Positions 1-8,462 of a stretch of 64,000 nucleotides of DNA are shown piece by piece. This DNA is from Sideroxyarcus emersonii (lineage in GTDB: Bacteria > Pseudomonadota > Gammaproteobacteria > Burkholderiales > Gallionellaceae), in NCBI RefSeq assembly GCF_021654335.1, contig NZ_AP023423.1, positions 776,001-840,000 on the forward strand, written 5' to 3'. The notes under the pieces were generated by a model. That model was not told the DNA's origin. It worked only from the letters and a program-made list of their open reading frames with translations, and made no database searches. The translations under genes and the position numbers were made by a program. Numbering within the stretch: position 1 is the first letter of the stretch; every line of letters begins with the position of its first letter.

Positions 1-1
1 G

Positions 2-754
2 ATCAAGAGCGAAAATGCGCGACTGGCGGGTTATGTCTATCTCAATGTGGCAGGGCGAGATTTGGGTGGGTACGTACGGGAAGCCAGGGAGGCCATCGGG
101 AAGTCGGTCAGGGTCGGCCCCGGCTATGCGATCACATGGTCCGGGCAATATGAAAATCTGGAACATGCCAGACAGCGTTTGTCCTGGTTGATCCCGTTCA
201 CCCTCCTGCTGGTGATGTCGCTGCTTTACCTGCATTTCCGGCAATGGGACAAAGTATGGCTGGTGCTGCTGTGCCTGCCGTTCTCGCTGATCGGCGGCGT
301 CTGGACGGTTTACCTGCTCGGTTACCAATTGTCCGTCGCGGTTGCGGTGGGATTCATCGCGCTGGCGGGCGTCGCTGCCGAATTCGGCGTGGTCATGCTG
401 CTTTATCTCGATCGTGCCATCGATGCGTTGCGCGAATCGGGGCGCACGATCGACAGCGCGGCCCTGCGCGATGCGGTGATGAGCGGTGCCGTGATGCGCC
501 TGCGCCCGAAGATGATGACGGTGTCGGTGATCGTTGCCGGATTGCTGCCGGTTATGTTCAGCGATGCGGTCGGCACCGATGTGATGAAGCGGATCGCGGC
601 ACCCCTCGTCGGCGGAATGCTCACCGCACCGCTGCTTTCGCTGGTCGTGGTGCCGCTGATCTACCTCGGATGGCAGGAGAAACGGCTGGTTCGTGCCGGC
701 CAGTCGGATTCGGACAGTACGATTCTTAACCAAGTGAAAGGAGACGCAACATGA
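2..754 (+). CDS. cusA: CusA/CzcA-type heavy-metal RND efflux pump, C-terminal fragment
   Basis: Inner-membrane proton-driven RND transporter that exports Cu(I)/Ag(I) or related metals through a CusCBA-type complex. Only the last ~250 residues are in the window; the frame is open from base 2, so the GTG at 47 is internal. The visible part has the residues IKSENARL, typical of the CusA porter domain, and then the last membrane segments with FIALAGVAAEFGVV and RPKMMTVSVIVAGLLPV, closely matching E. coli CusA. The stop overlaps the next ATG (ATGA), so it is cotranscribed with the CusF-like gene. Family assignment is strong; the metal (Cu/Ag) is inferred from that neighbour. Confidence 0.92.
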   Translation: MKSENARLAGYVYLNVAGRDLGGYVREAREAIGKSVRVGPGYAITWSGQYENLEHARQRLSWLIPFTLLLVMSLLYLHFRQWDKVWLVLLCLPFSLIGGVWTVYLLGYQLSVAVAVGFIALAGVAAEFGVVMLLYLDRAIDALRESGRTIDSAALRDAVMSGAVMRLRPKMMTVSVIVAGLLPVMFSDAVGTDVMKRIAAPLVGGMLTAPLLSLVVVPLIYLGWQEKRLVRAGQSDSDSTILNQVKGDAT

Positions 755-1071
755 AACAACTGATGATCTTGCTGGCGGCGCTGGCGCTGTTCCCGATGGG
801 CAATGCATCTGCCCACGATGGCATGGACATGGGGGGGATGAGCACCAGTGCCGATGCCAATAAAGGCGTCGGCGTGGTCGAGGCGGTCGACCGGGAGAAG
901 GGGACGGTGACGCTGAGCCATGAGCCTATCGCCAGTCTGGGATGGCCGGCCATGACCATGGATTTTGCCGTGGGCGATAAGAAACTCTTCAGCAAACTGG
1001 CGACGGGAAAGAAGGTCGAGTTCCAGTTCGTGAAGCAGCATAACAGCTATGTGGTAACCGGCGTGAAGTGA
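751..1071 (+). CDS. cusF: CusF-like periplasmic copper/silver-binding protein
   Basis: Small periplasmic metallochaperone expected to hand Cu(I)/Ag(I) to the CusABC pump. The 106 residues start with a signal peptide ending near NASA|HDG, followed by a His/Met-rich stretch and a single OB-fold domain. The WPAMTMDF segment (about residues 68-75) carries the Trp and two Met of the CusF site; the His ligand would be in the preceding strand (LSHEP). Its ATG overlaps the stop of the upstream RND gene by 4 nt. A hairpin about 45 nt downstream may end the transcript. Confidence 0.88.
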   Translation: MKQLMILLAALALFPMGNASAHDGMDMGGMSTSADANKGVGVVEAVDREKGTVTLSHEPIASLGWPAMTMDFAVGDKKLFSKLATGKKVEFQFVKQHNSYVVTGVK

Positions 1072-2186
1072 GCCGCATGATGGACCAGCGTGTCGTCCTG
1101 CCGGGCTTGATCGACGGGAGCCCCCAAATCTGCCGGGCTCCCTCGTTCTTGCGCGCAAGCTTACCGATCCGCCTTGCGGCAGATCGCGTCAGACTGTCTG
1201 GCGTCGTCCTGGCCATCTTCGCACTGCTCAACAGTGCCGGCGCGTATGCCTGTGCCGCTTGCGGATGCACGCTGTCGCGCGACTGGGAATCGCAAGGGAT
1301 CTCGAGCAAGCCTGGCTTCACGGCGGACCTGTCGTACGACTACCTCAACCAGAACCGCCAGCGCTACGGCACCGCGGCGGCCTCCCCCGCCCTGATCAAC
1401 AGCCAGCTCGCTGCCGGCCAGGAAGTCGAGGCCTATACCAGAACTCAGACCGTCACCGCCTCGCTGATCTATAACGACGACGACTGGGGGATCAGCGTGC
1501 AGGTCCCCTATGTCATGCGCAGCCACGGCACCTACGGCACCACCGCCCCGCTGGGCTCCAGCTACTCCGCCTCGGCGGACGCCAGTGTGGGCGACATCCG
1601 CCTCGTCGGTCGCTATACCGGCCTGTCCGAGGAGGGGGCCAGCGGCCTCATCGCCGGCATCAAGCTGCCCACCGGCAATTTCGGCAAGAACTTCGACAGC
1701 GGCACCGCCGCCGGCACCCCGCTGGACGCCGGCCTGCAGATCGGCACCGGCTCCACCGACCTCATCCTCGGCGCCTACACCACCGGCACCGTCGACACCT
1801 ACGGCTGGTTCCTGCAGGGCACCGTCCAGCATGCCGTGGCCACCCAGCAGGCGCTGGGCAACCTGTACTACCGTCCCGGCGACGCCTATCAGCTGAACAC
1901 CGGCATCCGCTATGCGGGCTTCGGCGCCAAGGTCTCGCCCATGCTGCAGCTGAACGTGATCAAGCGCGAGGTCGACAGCGGCGCCTTCACCGTCCCGGTC
2001 GATCCGGTCACCGGCGTGTCGGTCAGCGGCGGCACCCTGGCGTATCTGGCCCCCGGCGTATCGGTGCGTGTCGGCGGCGGCGCGTCCGTCTACGGCTTCG
2101 TGCAGATCCCGATCTACCAGAACGTCAATTCTCTCCAGCTGACGCCGGGCTATACCCTGACGCTGGGGCTGAGGCAGTCTTTCTGA
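1068..2186 (+). CDS. Outer-membrane beta-barrel protein with a Cys-rich N-terminus (function unknown)
   Basis: I do not recognise a named family. The protein has a hydrophobic export segment (GVVLAIFALLNSAGAYA), then ACAACGCTLSRDW, and about 300 residues of alternating Gly/Tyr/Ser-rich strands ending in LRQSF, a terminal Phe as in outer-membrane barrels. The GTG at 1068 would place 40 odd residues before the export segment and would read through the hairpin at 1116-1142. A start near TTG 1149 is as plausible, so the N-terminus is uncertain. The CACG-type motif after the cleavage site could bind metal, and the flanking cus and thioredoxin genes point to a role in metal or envelope stress; this is inference. 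Confidence 0.6.
   Translation: MSRMMDQRVVLPGLIDGSPQICRAPSFLRASLPIRLAADRVRLSGVVLAIFALLNSAGAYACAACGCTLSRDWESQGISSKPGFTADLSYDYLNQNRQRYGTAAASPALINSQLAAGQEVEAYTRTQTVTASLIYNDDDWGISVQVPYVMRSHGTYGTTAPLGSSYSASADASVGDIRLVGRYTGLSEEGASGLIAGIKLPTGNFGKNFDSGTAAGTPLDAGLQIGTGSTDLILGAYTTGTVDTYGWFLQGTVQHAVATQQALGNLYYRPGDAYQLNTGIRYAGFGAKVSPMLQLNVIKREVDSGAFTVPVDPVTGVSVSGGTLAYLAPGVSVRVGGGASVYGFVQIPIYQNVNSLQLTPGYTLTLGLRQSF
1116..1150 (+). terminator. Possible intrinsic terminator after cusF
   Basis: Perfect 8-bp stem (GGGAGCCC at 1116-1123 and GGGCTCCC at 1135-1142) with an 11-nt loop, followed by a weak T-rich tail (TCGTTCTT). The next reading frame is open through it, which suggests that the next gene really starts downstream of the hairpin. 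Confidence 0.5.
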
Positions 2187-2196
2187 GGCGAACCGG

Positions 2197-2733
2197 ATGA
2201 TGGAACCCCGCATGATGATGCCCCCCCGCATGGAACGATCCTTTCTGCCGCCTGCGCCGATCTCCTGGGCGGGCGCGCTGCTGGCGCTGCTGCTGTGTTC
2301 GGCCCCCGCGGTGCGGGCGGGTGCCTGGGACCTGAAGGACACGGCCGGGGTGCATCACACGCTGGCTGCGGAGAAGGGCAAGTGGGTGCTGGTGAATTTC
2401 TGGGCGCCGTGGTGCCCGCCCTGCCTGCAGGAGATGCCCGAGCTGGAGGCGCTGCAGCAACAGCGCAAGGATGTGCAGGTGATCGGTGTGGCCGTGCTGT
2501 ACCGCAAGCGGCAGGAGGTGCTGGAGGCGGTGCGCTCGACGGCGGTGTCGTATCCCGTGGTGCTGGGCAATGAAGATATCGCCAGCGATTTCGGCGAGAT
2601 GCACGGCATGCCCACCAGTTTCCTCTACGATCCTTCAGGCAAGCTCGTCGGAAAACACGATGGACCGGTCACCAGGGAGGAGGTGGAGGAAATATTGGAC
2701 AGCAAGGTGTCGCCTGGCGGCGGCAGGTTTTGA
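2197..2733 (+). CDS. TlpA-like periplasmic thioredoxin
   Basis: Thiol-disulfide oxidoreductase of the TlpA/ResA type, probably tethered or secreted to the periplasm. It has a hydrophobic leader (WAGALLALLLCSAPAVRA) and then a thioredoxin fold with the WAPWCPPC active site (CPPC near residue 72) and the cis-Pro loop MPTSFLYD. It lies 10 nt behind the Cys-rich barrel gene and is probably cotranscribed, so it may reduce that protein's cysteines. Starts at 2197 or the in-frame ATG at 2230 are both possible; the latter gives a more normal signal peptide. Confidence 0.8.
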   Translation: MMEPRMMMPPRMERSFLPPAPISWAGALLALLLCSAPAVRAGAWDLKDTAGVHHTLAAEKGKWVLVNFWAPWCPPCLQEMPELEALQQQRKDVQVIGVAVLYRKRQEVLEAVRSTAVSYPVVLGNEDIASDFGEMHGMPTSFLYDPSGKLVGKHDGPVTREEVEEILDSKVSPGGGRF

Positions 2734-2872
2734 TGGATGAGGCAATATCAGGAGCACATCAACCAGTTACGCATGCGTTGCAATAATGTTTCTCCGCGGT
2801 TTGCCTGAGGTAGGTAACTATGGGAGGATGTCCTCCAGCCATACCCCGTCAACCGCTTTTCAGGAGAACGCT

Positions 2873-3349
2873 ATGTCAAGAATGCACAATGTTGCTTTAC
2901 CTGTAGCGCTGCTTTGCTCGGCGCTGGCCTTGTCGGCCTGCGCAACCAAACCGAAGGAGGTTGCCGCTGAGCCAGCTCCGGCGGCGGCTGCCGAAAAGAC
3001 GGCCGCACCTGAACCTGCGCCTGCACCGGCAGCGGTTGCCGAACAGGCCCCCGCGCCCGCAGCGGCGGCCGAGCAGGCCGCACCCAGGCCCGTAGTCAAG
3101 AAAGCCAAAAAGAAAAAAGTAGCCAAGGCAGCACCGGCCCCGGTCGCAGCACCCGCACCTGAGCCCGCACCAGCACCGGCACCCGCTCCGGTGGCGCAGC
3201 CGGAACCGGCCCCGGCACCGCCTCCCGCCGTGTCGGTTGCTCCGGTCCCCAAACCTGCCGAGCCGGGCTTGCTGGAAAAATACTGGCTCTGGTTGCTGGG
3301 CATCGTCATCGTCGTGATCGCCGTCGTGGCCTTGCGCAAGAAGAGCTAG
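2873..3349 (+). CDS. Ala/Pro/Glu-rich lipoprotein with C-terminal membrane segment
   Basis: A 158-residue protein with a signal peptide and lipobox LSAC (Cys at residue 22), a long low-complexity region of Ala, Pro and Glu interrupted by a basic block (KKAKKKKVAK), and a C-terminal hydrophobic helix (LWLLGIVIVVIAVVAL) followed by RKKS. The start at 2873 is chosen because CAGGAG lies 7 nt upstream and it gives a proper signal peptide. Lipid at one end and a transmembrane helix with basic tail at the other suggest an envelope spacer or linker; no function is assigned. Confidence 0.7.
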   Translation: MSRMHNVALPVALLCSALALSACATKPKEVAAEPAPAAAAEKTAAPEPAPAPAAVAEQAPAPAAAAEQAAPRPVVKKAKKKKVAKAAPAPVAAPAPEPAPAPAPAPVAQPEPAPAPPPAVSVAPVPKPAEPGLLEKYWLWLLGIVIVVIAVVALRKKS

Positions 3350-3368
3350 CGCGAGCAGACCCGGATGG

Positions 3369-3400
3369 ATCGGCGCCTTGCAGAAGGCGCCGATTTTTTT
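3369..3400 (+). terminator. Intrinsic terminator
   Basis: Perfect 11-bp stem (3369-3379 with 3384-3394), 4-nt loop GCAG, followed by a run of seven T (3394-3400). It closes the transcript of the Pro-rich lipoprotein gene. Confidence 0.9.
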
Positions 3401-3489
3401 CGCCTGTGCATGGTGATAGACTGGGCATGCGAGTGGGGGGCGCTGCCTGTGCCGATCCCCGAACTTCAACCTTGGCCTGGGAGATCATC

Positions 3490-4074
3490 ATGGATAACGA
3501 CAGGGAACACGATGCCGAAGCGGACGACGGCACGCCATCGAAAGCGGAGCTTGCCCGTGCCAAGCTGAAGGTCGTCGCGCATTATGCGACGATCGCTTTC
3601 GCACCGGTCGTGTCTGTCGTCGCGCTGACCGTCGGTGTGATCGCCGTGGTCAACAACCAATCCCAGGCGGAGCGCGCCCAGTTGGCCGAGTTGGCCGCCA
3701 GGGTGGATAGCCTGAATGCAAGCCTTGGCGGCAGCCGGGCCGAACTGGAAGCGCTCAAGTTCGCCGTGACGCGAGACAAGGCCCTGCATGCGGAGGAGCG
3801 CAAAAAGCTGGATGAGCAGGACGAGATGATCGTGCAGAGCGTGACCCGCTTGCAGATCAAACTCAAGATGACGCCCACCCTGGAGATGCAACTGCAACAA
3901 GCCGCCAGTTCACCCGTGGCGGTCAGTGCGGTCTCTGCGCCGGCCGCAGTGCCTGCCGCGGCAGCAAGCGGCAATAAGGAAACCGTACCTGCTGCCGTAC
4001 CTAAGGGCGTCGACAAGACGCCCGGGCAGGTGAAGTCCCTGAAAGAAGCGATCCAGAAATTCAACGGTAAATAA
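3490..4074 (+). CDS. Single-pass membrane protein with coiled coil, function unknown
   Basis: A 194-residue protein not assigned to a family. It has an acidic cytosolic N-terminus, a transmembrane helix (about residues 35-58, TIAFAPVVSVVALTVGVIAVV), a heptad-like region rich in Gln, Ala, Glu and Leu (about 60-130) that should form a coiled coil, an Ala/Val/Pro-rich linker, and a basic end. The start at 3490 has GGGAG upstream; the longer frame from 3406 has no support. It stands alone between a terminator and the leftward umuC. Confidence 0.6.
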   Translation: MDNDREHDAEADDGTPSKAELARAKLKVVAHYATIAFAPVVSVVALTVGVIAVVNNQSQAERAQLAELAARVDSLNASLGGSRAELEALKFAVTRDKALHAEERKKLDEQDEMIVQSVTRLQIKLKMTPTLEMQLQQAASSPVAVSAVSAPAAVPAAAASGNKETVPAAVPKGVDKTPGQVKSLKEAIQKFNGK

Positions 4075-4112
4075 GCCGCGCCATATCTGGGCGGTGAGCG
4101 GGACAGGCTGCG

Positions 4113-5390
4113 CTAGCCCCGGCATACCGCCAGTTCATTCCATTCCGTCGTGTAGCGTGGCGACCGGTTCTCCCTGCGCATCGCCCAGCGTGCGCTGGTT
4201 CCTTCCCCCAGCAGCCGGATCGTTCCGCTGCCCATCCTGCGGTTGATGCGATCCAGCGTGGTCATCAGCGTGCAGGTTCTCTGCTGCAGGACAACATCGT
4301 CGAACAGCGTATTGGGTTTGTCCGCCGCATCGATGATGTGGGTGAGCGTGATGCCGGCCTTCTGATAGGCGTAGCCGCTGCGGTGGATCTGGCCCAGCCC
4401 GTATAAGGCTGCGCGGCAGAACAGGCGGGTGTCGTTGCTCGGCCCGGCCAGCGGTACCAGGATGCTCTGCTGGTATTGCGGGTCGCGTTTCCGGTGCGGG
4501 TTGGTGCGGATATATACCTGGATGCCGCCTGCCATCGAATGCTGTTGCCGCAATTTTTCGGCGGCACGGGTGGTGTAGGCGATCAGCGCCTGTTCCAGGT
4601 CGACGAGGCTGGCAGTAAGCGTGCCGAATGAGCGCGAACAGGTGATCTGGCGTTTTGCGGGGGCGACGTCATCCAGTTCCAGGCAGGCGGCGCCGTTCAA
4701 TTCTTCGACGATGCGCGCCAGCACGATACTGAACCTGGCGCGCAGCCGGTTGGCCGGTGCGCGTTTCAGGTCGAGCACGGAACGGATGCCGATCGCTTCC
4801 AGTCCGGGTACGGTGTGCCTGCCGATGCCCCACACTTCGCCCACTGCGATGGAGGAGAGCAGGGTATCCAGTTCGGCCGGGGACAGGCGGTTGAAGTCGC
4901 ACACCCCGCCGAGGCGGCGATCCTGTTTGGCGACATGATTGGCGAGTTTGGCCAGCGTCTTGCTGGGAGCGATGCCCACGCATACCGGGATGCCGACGCA
5001 TCGCCTGACGGTTTCGCGTATCTGTTGGCCGTAGGCGGTGTGGTCGGCTGCGATGCCGCCCAGGTCGAGGAACGATTCGTCTATCGAGTAGACCTCCTGG
5101 GCCGGGCTGAAACGCGAAAGCAGGGACATCACGCGGTTGGATATGTCGGCATACAGGCTGTAATTGGACGAGAGGGCGACGATGCCGTGCCGTTGGGCGA
5201 GGTCTTTCATCTGGTACCACGGTGCCGCCATCTTCAGTCCGAGATCCTTCGCTTCCTGCGAGCGCGATACCACGCAGCCGTCGTTGTTGGAGAGCACGAC
5301 GACCGGCTTGCCTTCCAGCCCGGGCTGGAACACGCGTTCGCAGGAAACATAGAAGTTGTTGCAATCGACCAGCGCGATGGCGCGGCGCAT
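4113..5390 (-). CDS. umuC: DNA polymerase V catalytic subunit UmuC
   Basis: Y-family translesion polymerase, active with processed UmuD after DNA damage. The 425 residues begin [16 protein letters not shown], the Y-family motif I with catalytic Asp and the tyrosine steric gate; SIDESFLDL is the catalytic acidic motif; then the helix-hairpin-helix thumb (VWGIGRHT), the little finger, and a C-terminal UmuC extension. The ATG at 5390 overlaps the umuD stop in a TGATG arrangement, so translation is coupled. Length agrees with E. coli UmuC (422). Confidence 0.96.
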   Translation of the reverse strand: MRRAIALVDCNNFYVSCERVFQPGLEGKPVVVLSNNDGCVVSRSQEAKDLGLKMAAPWYQMKDLAQRHGIVALSSNYSLYADISNRVMSLLSRFSPAQEVYSIDESFLDLGGIAADHTAYGQQIRETVRRCVGIPVCVGIAPSKTLAKLANHVAKQDRRLGGVCDFNRLSPAELDTLLSSIAVGEVWGIGRHTVPGLEAIGIRSVLDLKRAPANRLRARFSIVLARIVEELNGAACLELDDVAPAKRQITCSRSFGTLTASLVDLEQALIAYTTRAAEKLRQQHSMAGGIQVYIRTNPHRKRDPQYQQSILVPLAGPSNDTRLFCRAALYGLGQIHRSGYAYQKAGITLTHIIDAADKPNTLFDDVVLQQRTCTLMTTLDRINRRMGSGTIRLLGEGTSARWAMRRENRSPRYTTEWNELAVCRG

Positions 5391-5869
5391 CACACCCTGT
5401 GCACGTTCCACTGCACCACCCCCCAGATGGAGAAGTCGTATTCGGCGGTGACGGCAACATCGGGGTAGTCCGGATGGGCGGCGCGCAGCACCTTGCCTTG
5501 CGGGGTATGGAGCAACTGCTTGACGGTGAATTCGCCATCGATCACAGCCACCACCACGCAGCCGTGCGCGGCCGGTACGGAGCGGTCCACCACCAGCAGG
5601 TCGCCGTCGAAGATGCCGAGGTCGCGCATTGAATGTCCGGCGACACGCATGAAAAACGTGGATTCGCGGTGCTGGATCAGGTGCTCGTCCAGGCTGAGGC
5701 GTCGCTCGACATAATCGTCGGCAGGCGACGGGAAGCCTGCCGGCACCGCCTTGCGCAACAGGGCGCGCTGCCTTTCGAACATGGACTTGTTGGGGTGTGT
5801 CAGCGACAGCAAGGCGGAATGCGCCTGCCGGCGCCGCTGGGAGGAAAGGTCGGGATTGAAATTGGCCAT
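5390..5869 (-). CDS. umuD: SOS mutagenesis protein UmuD (LexA-like autoprotease)
   Basis: Subunit of DNA polymerase V that becomes active after RecA-stimulated self-cleavage. The S24 peptidase dyad is visible: Ser80 in AGHSMRD and Lys117 in FTVKQLL. The expected cleavage site is Ala44-Gly45 in VPAGFPSP. The arm before cleavage is about 20 residues longer than in E. coli UmuD. It is first in the umuDC operon, with the LexA-type operator pair 13-55 bp upstream of its start. Confidence 0.95.
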   Translation of the reverse strand: MANFNPDLSSQRRRQAHSALLSLTHPNKSMFERQRALLRKAVPAGFPSPADDYVERRLSLDEHLIQHRESTFFMRVAGHSMRDLGIFDGDLLVVDRSVPAAHGCVVVAVIDGEFTVKQLLHTPQGKVLRAAHPDYPDVAVTAEYDFSIWGVVQWNVHRV

Positions 5870-5881
5870 GGCATGATAGAT

Positions 5882-5924
5882 ACAGAACGAACGTTCTTTG
5901 AATACTAAAGAACGTTCGTTCTGT
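5882..5924 (-). promoter_or_regulatory. Double LexA-type operator of umuDC
   Basis: Two 18-bp arms (5882-5899 and 5907-5924) form a perfect inverted repeat around a 7-nt spacer. Each arm contains GAAC-N4-GTTC: GAACGAACGTTC at 5885-5896 and its inverse GAACGTTCGTTC at 5910-5921. This is the Gram-positive-like LexA motif that I recall being reported for Sideroxydans and relatives, not the usual betaproteobacterial CTGT-N8-ACAG. Its position just upstream of umuD supports SOS repression. Confidence 0.85.
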
Positions 5925-5943
5925 TGTCAATCCTGTGCCTGCA

Positions 5944-6822
5944 TCATCCGGCCGGGAGCAATGCCAGTGCCTGGGTTTCGCAGGAGCGGCGGATGTCTTC
6001 ATCCAGCGTCTTCAGCCATGCGGCAGGCATTTCCACCATCCCGTACAAGGCGCCTGCCAGCATGCCCGCGATCGCGCCGGTGGTGTCTGCATCGCCGCCG
6101 CGATTGACCACGTCGATCAGGCAGGTGCGGAAATCGTCGGTATCGAAGAAACTCTGGAATACCGCCTGGATCGTGTCGACGATATAGCCGCTTGGGTTGC
6201 CGATCTGGCGTACTGCGCGGAATCCGAATTCGGGATGGCGAGCGACCAGCGGGTGGGCATGTTGGTGCAGCAGGTGATTCTTGCCGGCGCCGCGCAGCGC
6301 ATCCTGCACCATGAGCGCCAGACATTCGCAGGCGGCATCGGAGAGCGCGGAGTGATGGGTGACATGGGCCTGCACGCGGCAGGCGGCGCGCACGGTTTCT
6401 TCCGCCTGGCCGAAAGTGGCGAGCGCCACCGGCAACACGCGCATCGCTGCGCCGTTGCCCGCATCGTGATCGGAGTAGGGGGCTTCCGGGTCACCGGTCC
6501 TGCGGAATCGCAGCAGGTTGCGCCGCACGGTGTTGCCGATGTCCACCGGCTTGGCGCGCATCCAGGCATCGAAAGCCTGTGCGGCGGCGAGCGCGTCGAC
6601 TCTGCCTTGTGCAAGGATGGCATTGCCGAGCGCCAGCGACATGGTGGTGTCGTCGGTGACCTGTCCCGGCTTGAGATGCAGCCAGCCGCCGCCGCGCAGC
6701 GTGTCGTGTACGCGGTATTGCGCAGCGATCTCGCGCGGCGTCATGAATTCCACCGTCGCACCCAGCGCATCGCCGATGGCGAGGCCGAGGTAGGCAGCGA
6801 TGGCGCGGTCGGTGGTGATCAT
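5944..6822 (-). CDS. draG: Dinitrogenase reductase-activating ADP-ribosylglycohydrolase DraG
   Basis: Removes ADP-ribose from the modified Arg of NifH, restoring nitrogenase when ammonium or darkness/energy limitation ends. The 292 residues carry the ADP-ribosylglycohydrolase metal-binding motifs: [14 protein letters not shown] near the N-terminus, VTDDTTM (about 57-63) and [12 protein letters not shown] near residue 247. The ATG overlaps the stop of the preceding 62-codon ORF (ATGA), so it is the last gene of the nifB operon. Its partner draT is 45 kb away, beside nifH. Confidence 0.95.
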   Translation of the reverse strand: MITTDRAIAAYLGLAIGDALGATVEFMTPREIAAQYRVHDTLRGGGWLHLKPGQVTDDTTMSLALGNAILAQGRVDALAAAQAFDAWMRAKPVDIGNTVRRNLLRFRRTGDPEAPYSDHDAGNGAAMRVLPVALATFGQAEETVRAACRVQAHVTHHSALSDAACECLALMVQDALRGAGKNHLLHQHAHPLVARHPEFGFRAVRQIGNPSGYIVDTIQAVFQSFFDTDDFRTCLIDVVNRGGDADTTGAIAGMLAGALYGMVEMPAAWLKTLDEDIRRSCETQALALLPAG

Positions 6823-7007
6823 GGCAATGCGGCTCCGTTCGTCCAGGTAATCAGCCTGCGTGTGAGGTCGGGGCCGTAGCCACTGGCAACCATGGCATAC
6901 GCGCTTGCAGGTGTGTCAGGCAGCCATCCTTTGACAGCCTGTACCGGAAGACTGGCCGTTTCGGCAATAGTTCCATCGGCTGAGCCGTCACGCGCAATAC
7001 CAGCCAT
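6819..7007 (-). CDS. Small conserved-context protein, function unknown
   Basis: A 62-residue ORF (MAGIARDGSADGTIAETA...) filling the space between nifQ and draG, 28 nt behind nifQ and overlapping draG by 4 nt. Translational coupling and the filled gap argue that it is real. No domain is recognised; a central PDTPASAYAMVASGYGP stretch looks like a small folded helix bundle. There is only a weak Shine-Dalgarno (AGGCGGG). Family unknown. Confidence 0.5.
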   Translation of the reverse strand: MAGIARDGSADGTIAETASLPVQAVKGWLPDTPASAYAMVASGYGPDLTRRLITWTNGAALP

Positions 7008-7035
7008 CGTCGAATGCCCGCCTGGAGTCAGGCGA

Positions 7036-7620
7036 TCACTCCTCTGGGCCGAAGCAATTCAGGTAGTCGGTGCAGTATTCGCAGCTGGGCGCCCGGCATG
7101 CGTTGATGCCTTCCTGTTCGCATAACTGCTTGTACAGGAATTTCTTCCACTTCATGTCGTGCACGTTCTTTGCCGCGAGTGCGGGGAAATTCTGCGTCAT
7201 CAGGCGACTGAGATGGTCGCGCGACCACAGTCCGAGATCCTGCCACAGATGGTCGCTGGCCATGCAGGCGGCGGTGACGATCTCCGCCATCCATTGTTCC
7301 GACATGCATCTGTGGGCGCGGTGTTGCAGCAGCAGGCCGAGCACGTCGTCGCGCTCCGGTGCGCGCGGGTCGGCTTCTGCTGCCTGGCAACGGATGACCA
7401 GTTCGACGCCGGGGAAATGTTCCGTCAGCAGCGCGGCGAAGTCTTTTTCTTCCAGCCCGAGGCCCGGCGGCAGCGCGCCCACGCCGCCGATCTGGCTGGA
7501 GATCATCTGCGCGAACAGTGCGTCGTTGGATAACCCGGCCGCGTGCGCCATCAGTTCCGCATACAGTCCGTGGTTCGGCTGTGCGGCAATCTTTTGGGCG
7601 GGCATGATGTCTGGCTGCAT
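7036..7620 (-). CDS. nifQ: NifQ-type molybdenum donor for FeMo-cofactor
   Basis: NifQ carries a Mo-Fe-S cluster and supplies molybdenum for FeMo-co assembly on NifEN. The C-terminus has the family's C-x4-C-x2-C-x5-C motif (CRAPSCEYCTDYLNC), with the WKKFLY segment before it. The ATG at 7620 is preceded by AGGAGCG and gives 194 residues; the frame extends further upstream but without an RBS and into the ferredoxin gene. The location between a ferredoxin and draG in the nifB operon agrees. Confidence 0.92.
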   Translation of the reverse strand: MQPDIMPAQKIAAQPNHGLYAELMAHAAGLSNDALFAQMISSQIGGVGALPPGLGLEEKDFAALLTEHFPGVELVIRCQAAEADPRAPERDDVLGLLLQHRAHRCMSEQWMAEIVTAACMASDHLWQDLGLWSRDHLSRLMTQNFPALAAKNVHDMKWKKFLYKQLCEQEGINACRAPSCEYCTDYLNCFGPEE

Positions 7621-7649
7621 GGTCGCTCCTGCGGTCGTGTGATAAAGGT

Positions 7650-7934
7650 TCAAGCCTTGACGCTGATGTCCCCGCCCAGCACTTGCGCCTGACAGGCGAG
7701 CCGCTGGTTGCTGGCGGCCATGTTCTCCTGCAACACACGGTCTTCCAGTACCGAACGTTCGCTCATGTTCTGCATGCCGGAGGCGATGCATACCAGGCAT
7801 GTGCCGCATTCGCCTTCGCGGCAGCCGTAGGTGATGCCCGCACCGATCTTCTCGGAGATTTCGATCAGCCGGGTGCCCGCAGGGACGGTGACGGTGAGGC
7901 CGAGTTTCTCGAAGGTGACGTTGGCCTTAGGCAT
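7650..7934 (-). CDS. [2Fe-2S] ferredoxin, nif-associated
   Basis: A 94-residue plant/adrenodoxin-like ferredoxin. The cluster ligands are in CREGECGTCLVC (C-x4-C-x2-C-x2-C arrangement, residues ~38-49), with a further Cys in RLACQA near residue 80. Ferredoxins of this kind sit in many proteobacterial nif operons as electron donors to nitrogenase or to cofactor assembly. Its start lies 8 nt inside the end of the nifO-like gene, so the two are coupled. Confidence 0.88.
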   Translation of the reverse strand: MPKANVTFEKLGLTVTVPAGTRLIEISEKIGAGITYGCREGECGTCLVCIASGMQNMSERSVLEDRVLQENMAASNQRLACQAQVLGGDISVKA

Positions 7935-8451
7935 GATGGGATTCCTCGGATACGGGACAAGGCTGTGCGTGATGTTCCTTTGGACAGGCCTCGATGTCGC
8001 CGTAGTTATAAAAGTCGCGCAGCGATTCGTTTGCCTCCTCGCCCGCTTGCGGGAGAGGATTGAGGTGAGGGGGACGGCCTAGGCCGTCGGGTCTTGCATC
8101 GTTGAGCCCGATCCATGCGCGCACCGCATCGGCATCGAAGCCGGCGCGGCATTCGCCGTCCACTTCCATCAGCGGGCGCCGGATCAGCAGCGGTTCGGCA
8201 ACCATCATTTCCAGTGCGGCATGTGCGTCCAGTGCGGCGGGATCGACCTCGCCCGATTTGACGCGCGGCGCGCTGGGATTGAACCATTGCGCCACCGGCA
8301 ATGCGCCGAAGAAGGGGCGCAGGTCCGTCGCGTTCCATTTCTCGGTGAGCAGGTTCTTCGCCAGTACGGTATGGCCCGATGCGGCCAGCCACACCTTCTG
8401 TTTGGTGTTGTTGCCGCAGCCCGGCTTCTCGTAGAAGACGACAGTGGTCAT
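7927..8451 (-). CDS. nifO: NifO-like / ArsC-family nitrogenase-associated protein
   Basis: Thioredoxin-fold protein of the ArsC/Spx group known as nitrogenase-associated protein or NifO. The N-terminus TTVVFYEKPGCGNNTKQK has the family's single active Cys near residue 11; FFGALPVAQWFN and LLIRRPLME are typical of ArsC-family proteins. Expected length is about 140; here a C-terminal tail of ~45 residues follows, whose first part (PPHLNPLPQAGEE) is encoded by the 36-bp repeat at 8036-8071. The ATG at 8451 fits the family start; the longer frame to 8664 overlaps the ferredoxin gene. Confidence 0.82.
   Translation of the reverse strand: MTTVVFYEKPGCGNNTKQKVWLAASGHTVLAKNLLTEKWNATDLRPFFGALPVAQWFNPSAPRVKSGEVDPAALDAHAALEMMVAEPLLIRRPLMEVDGECRAGFDADAVRAWIGLNDARPDGLGRPPHLNPLPQAGEEANESLRDFYNYGDIEACPKEHHAQPCPVSEESHHA
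8036..8071 (-). repeat. 36-bp repeat, copy inside nifO
   Basis: Identical over 36 bases to 9320-9355 in nifB. It contains the palindrome CCCGCTTGCGGGAG and is a short palindrome-type repeat (REP/RPE-like). Here it is translated as HLNPLPQAGEE in the tail of the NifO-like protein. Confidence 0.85.
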
Positions 8452-8462
8452 GATGCAATCCC

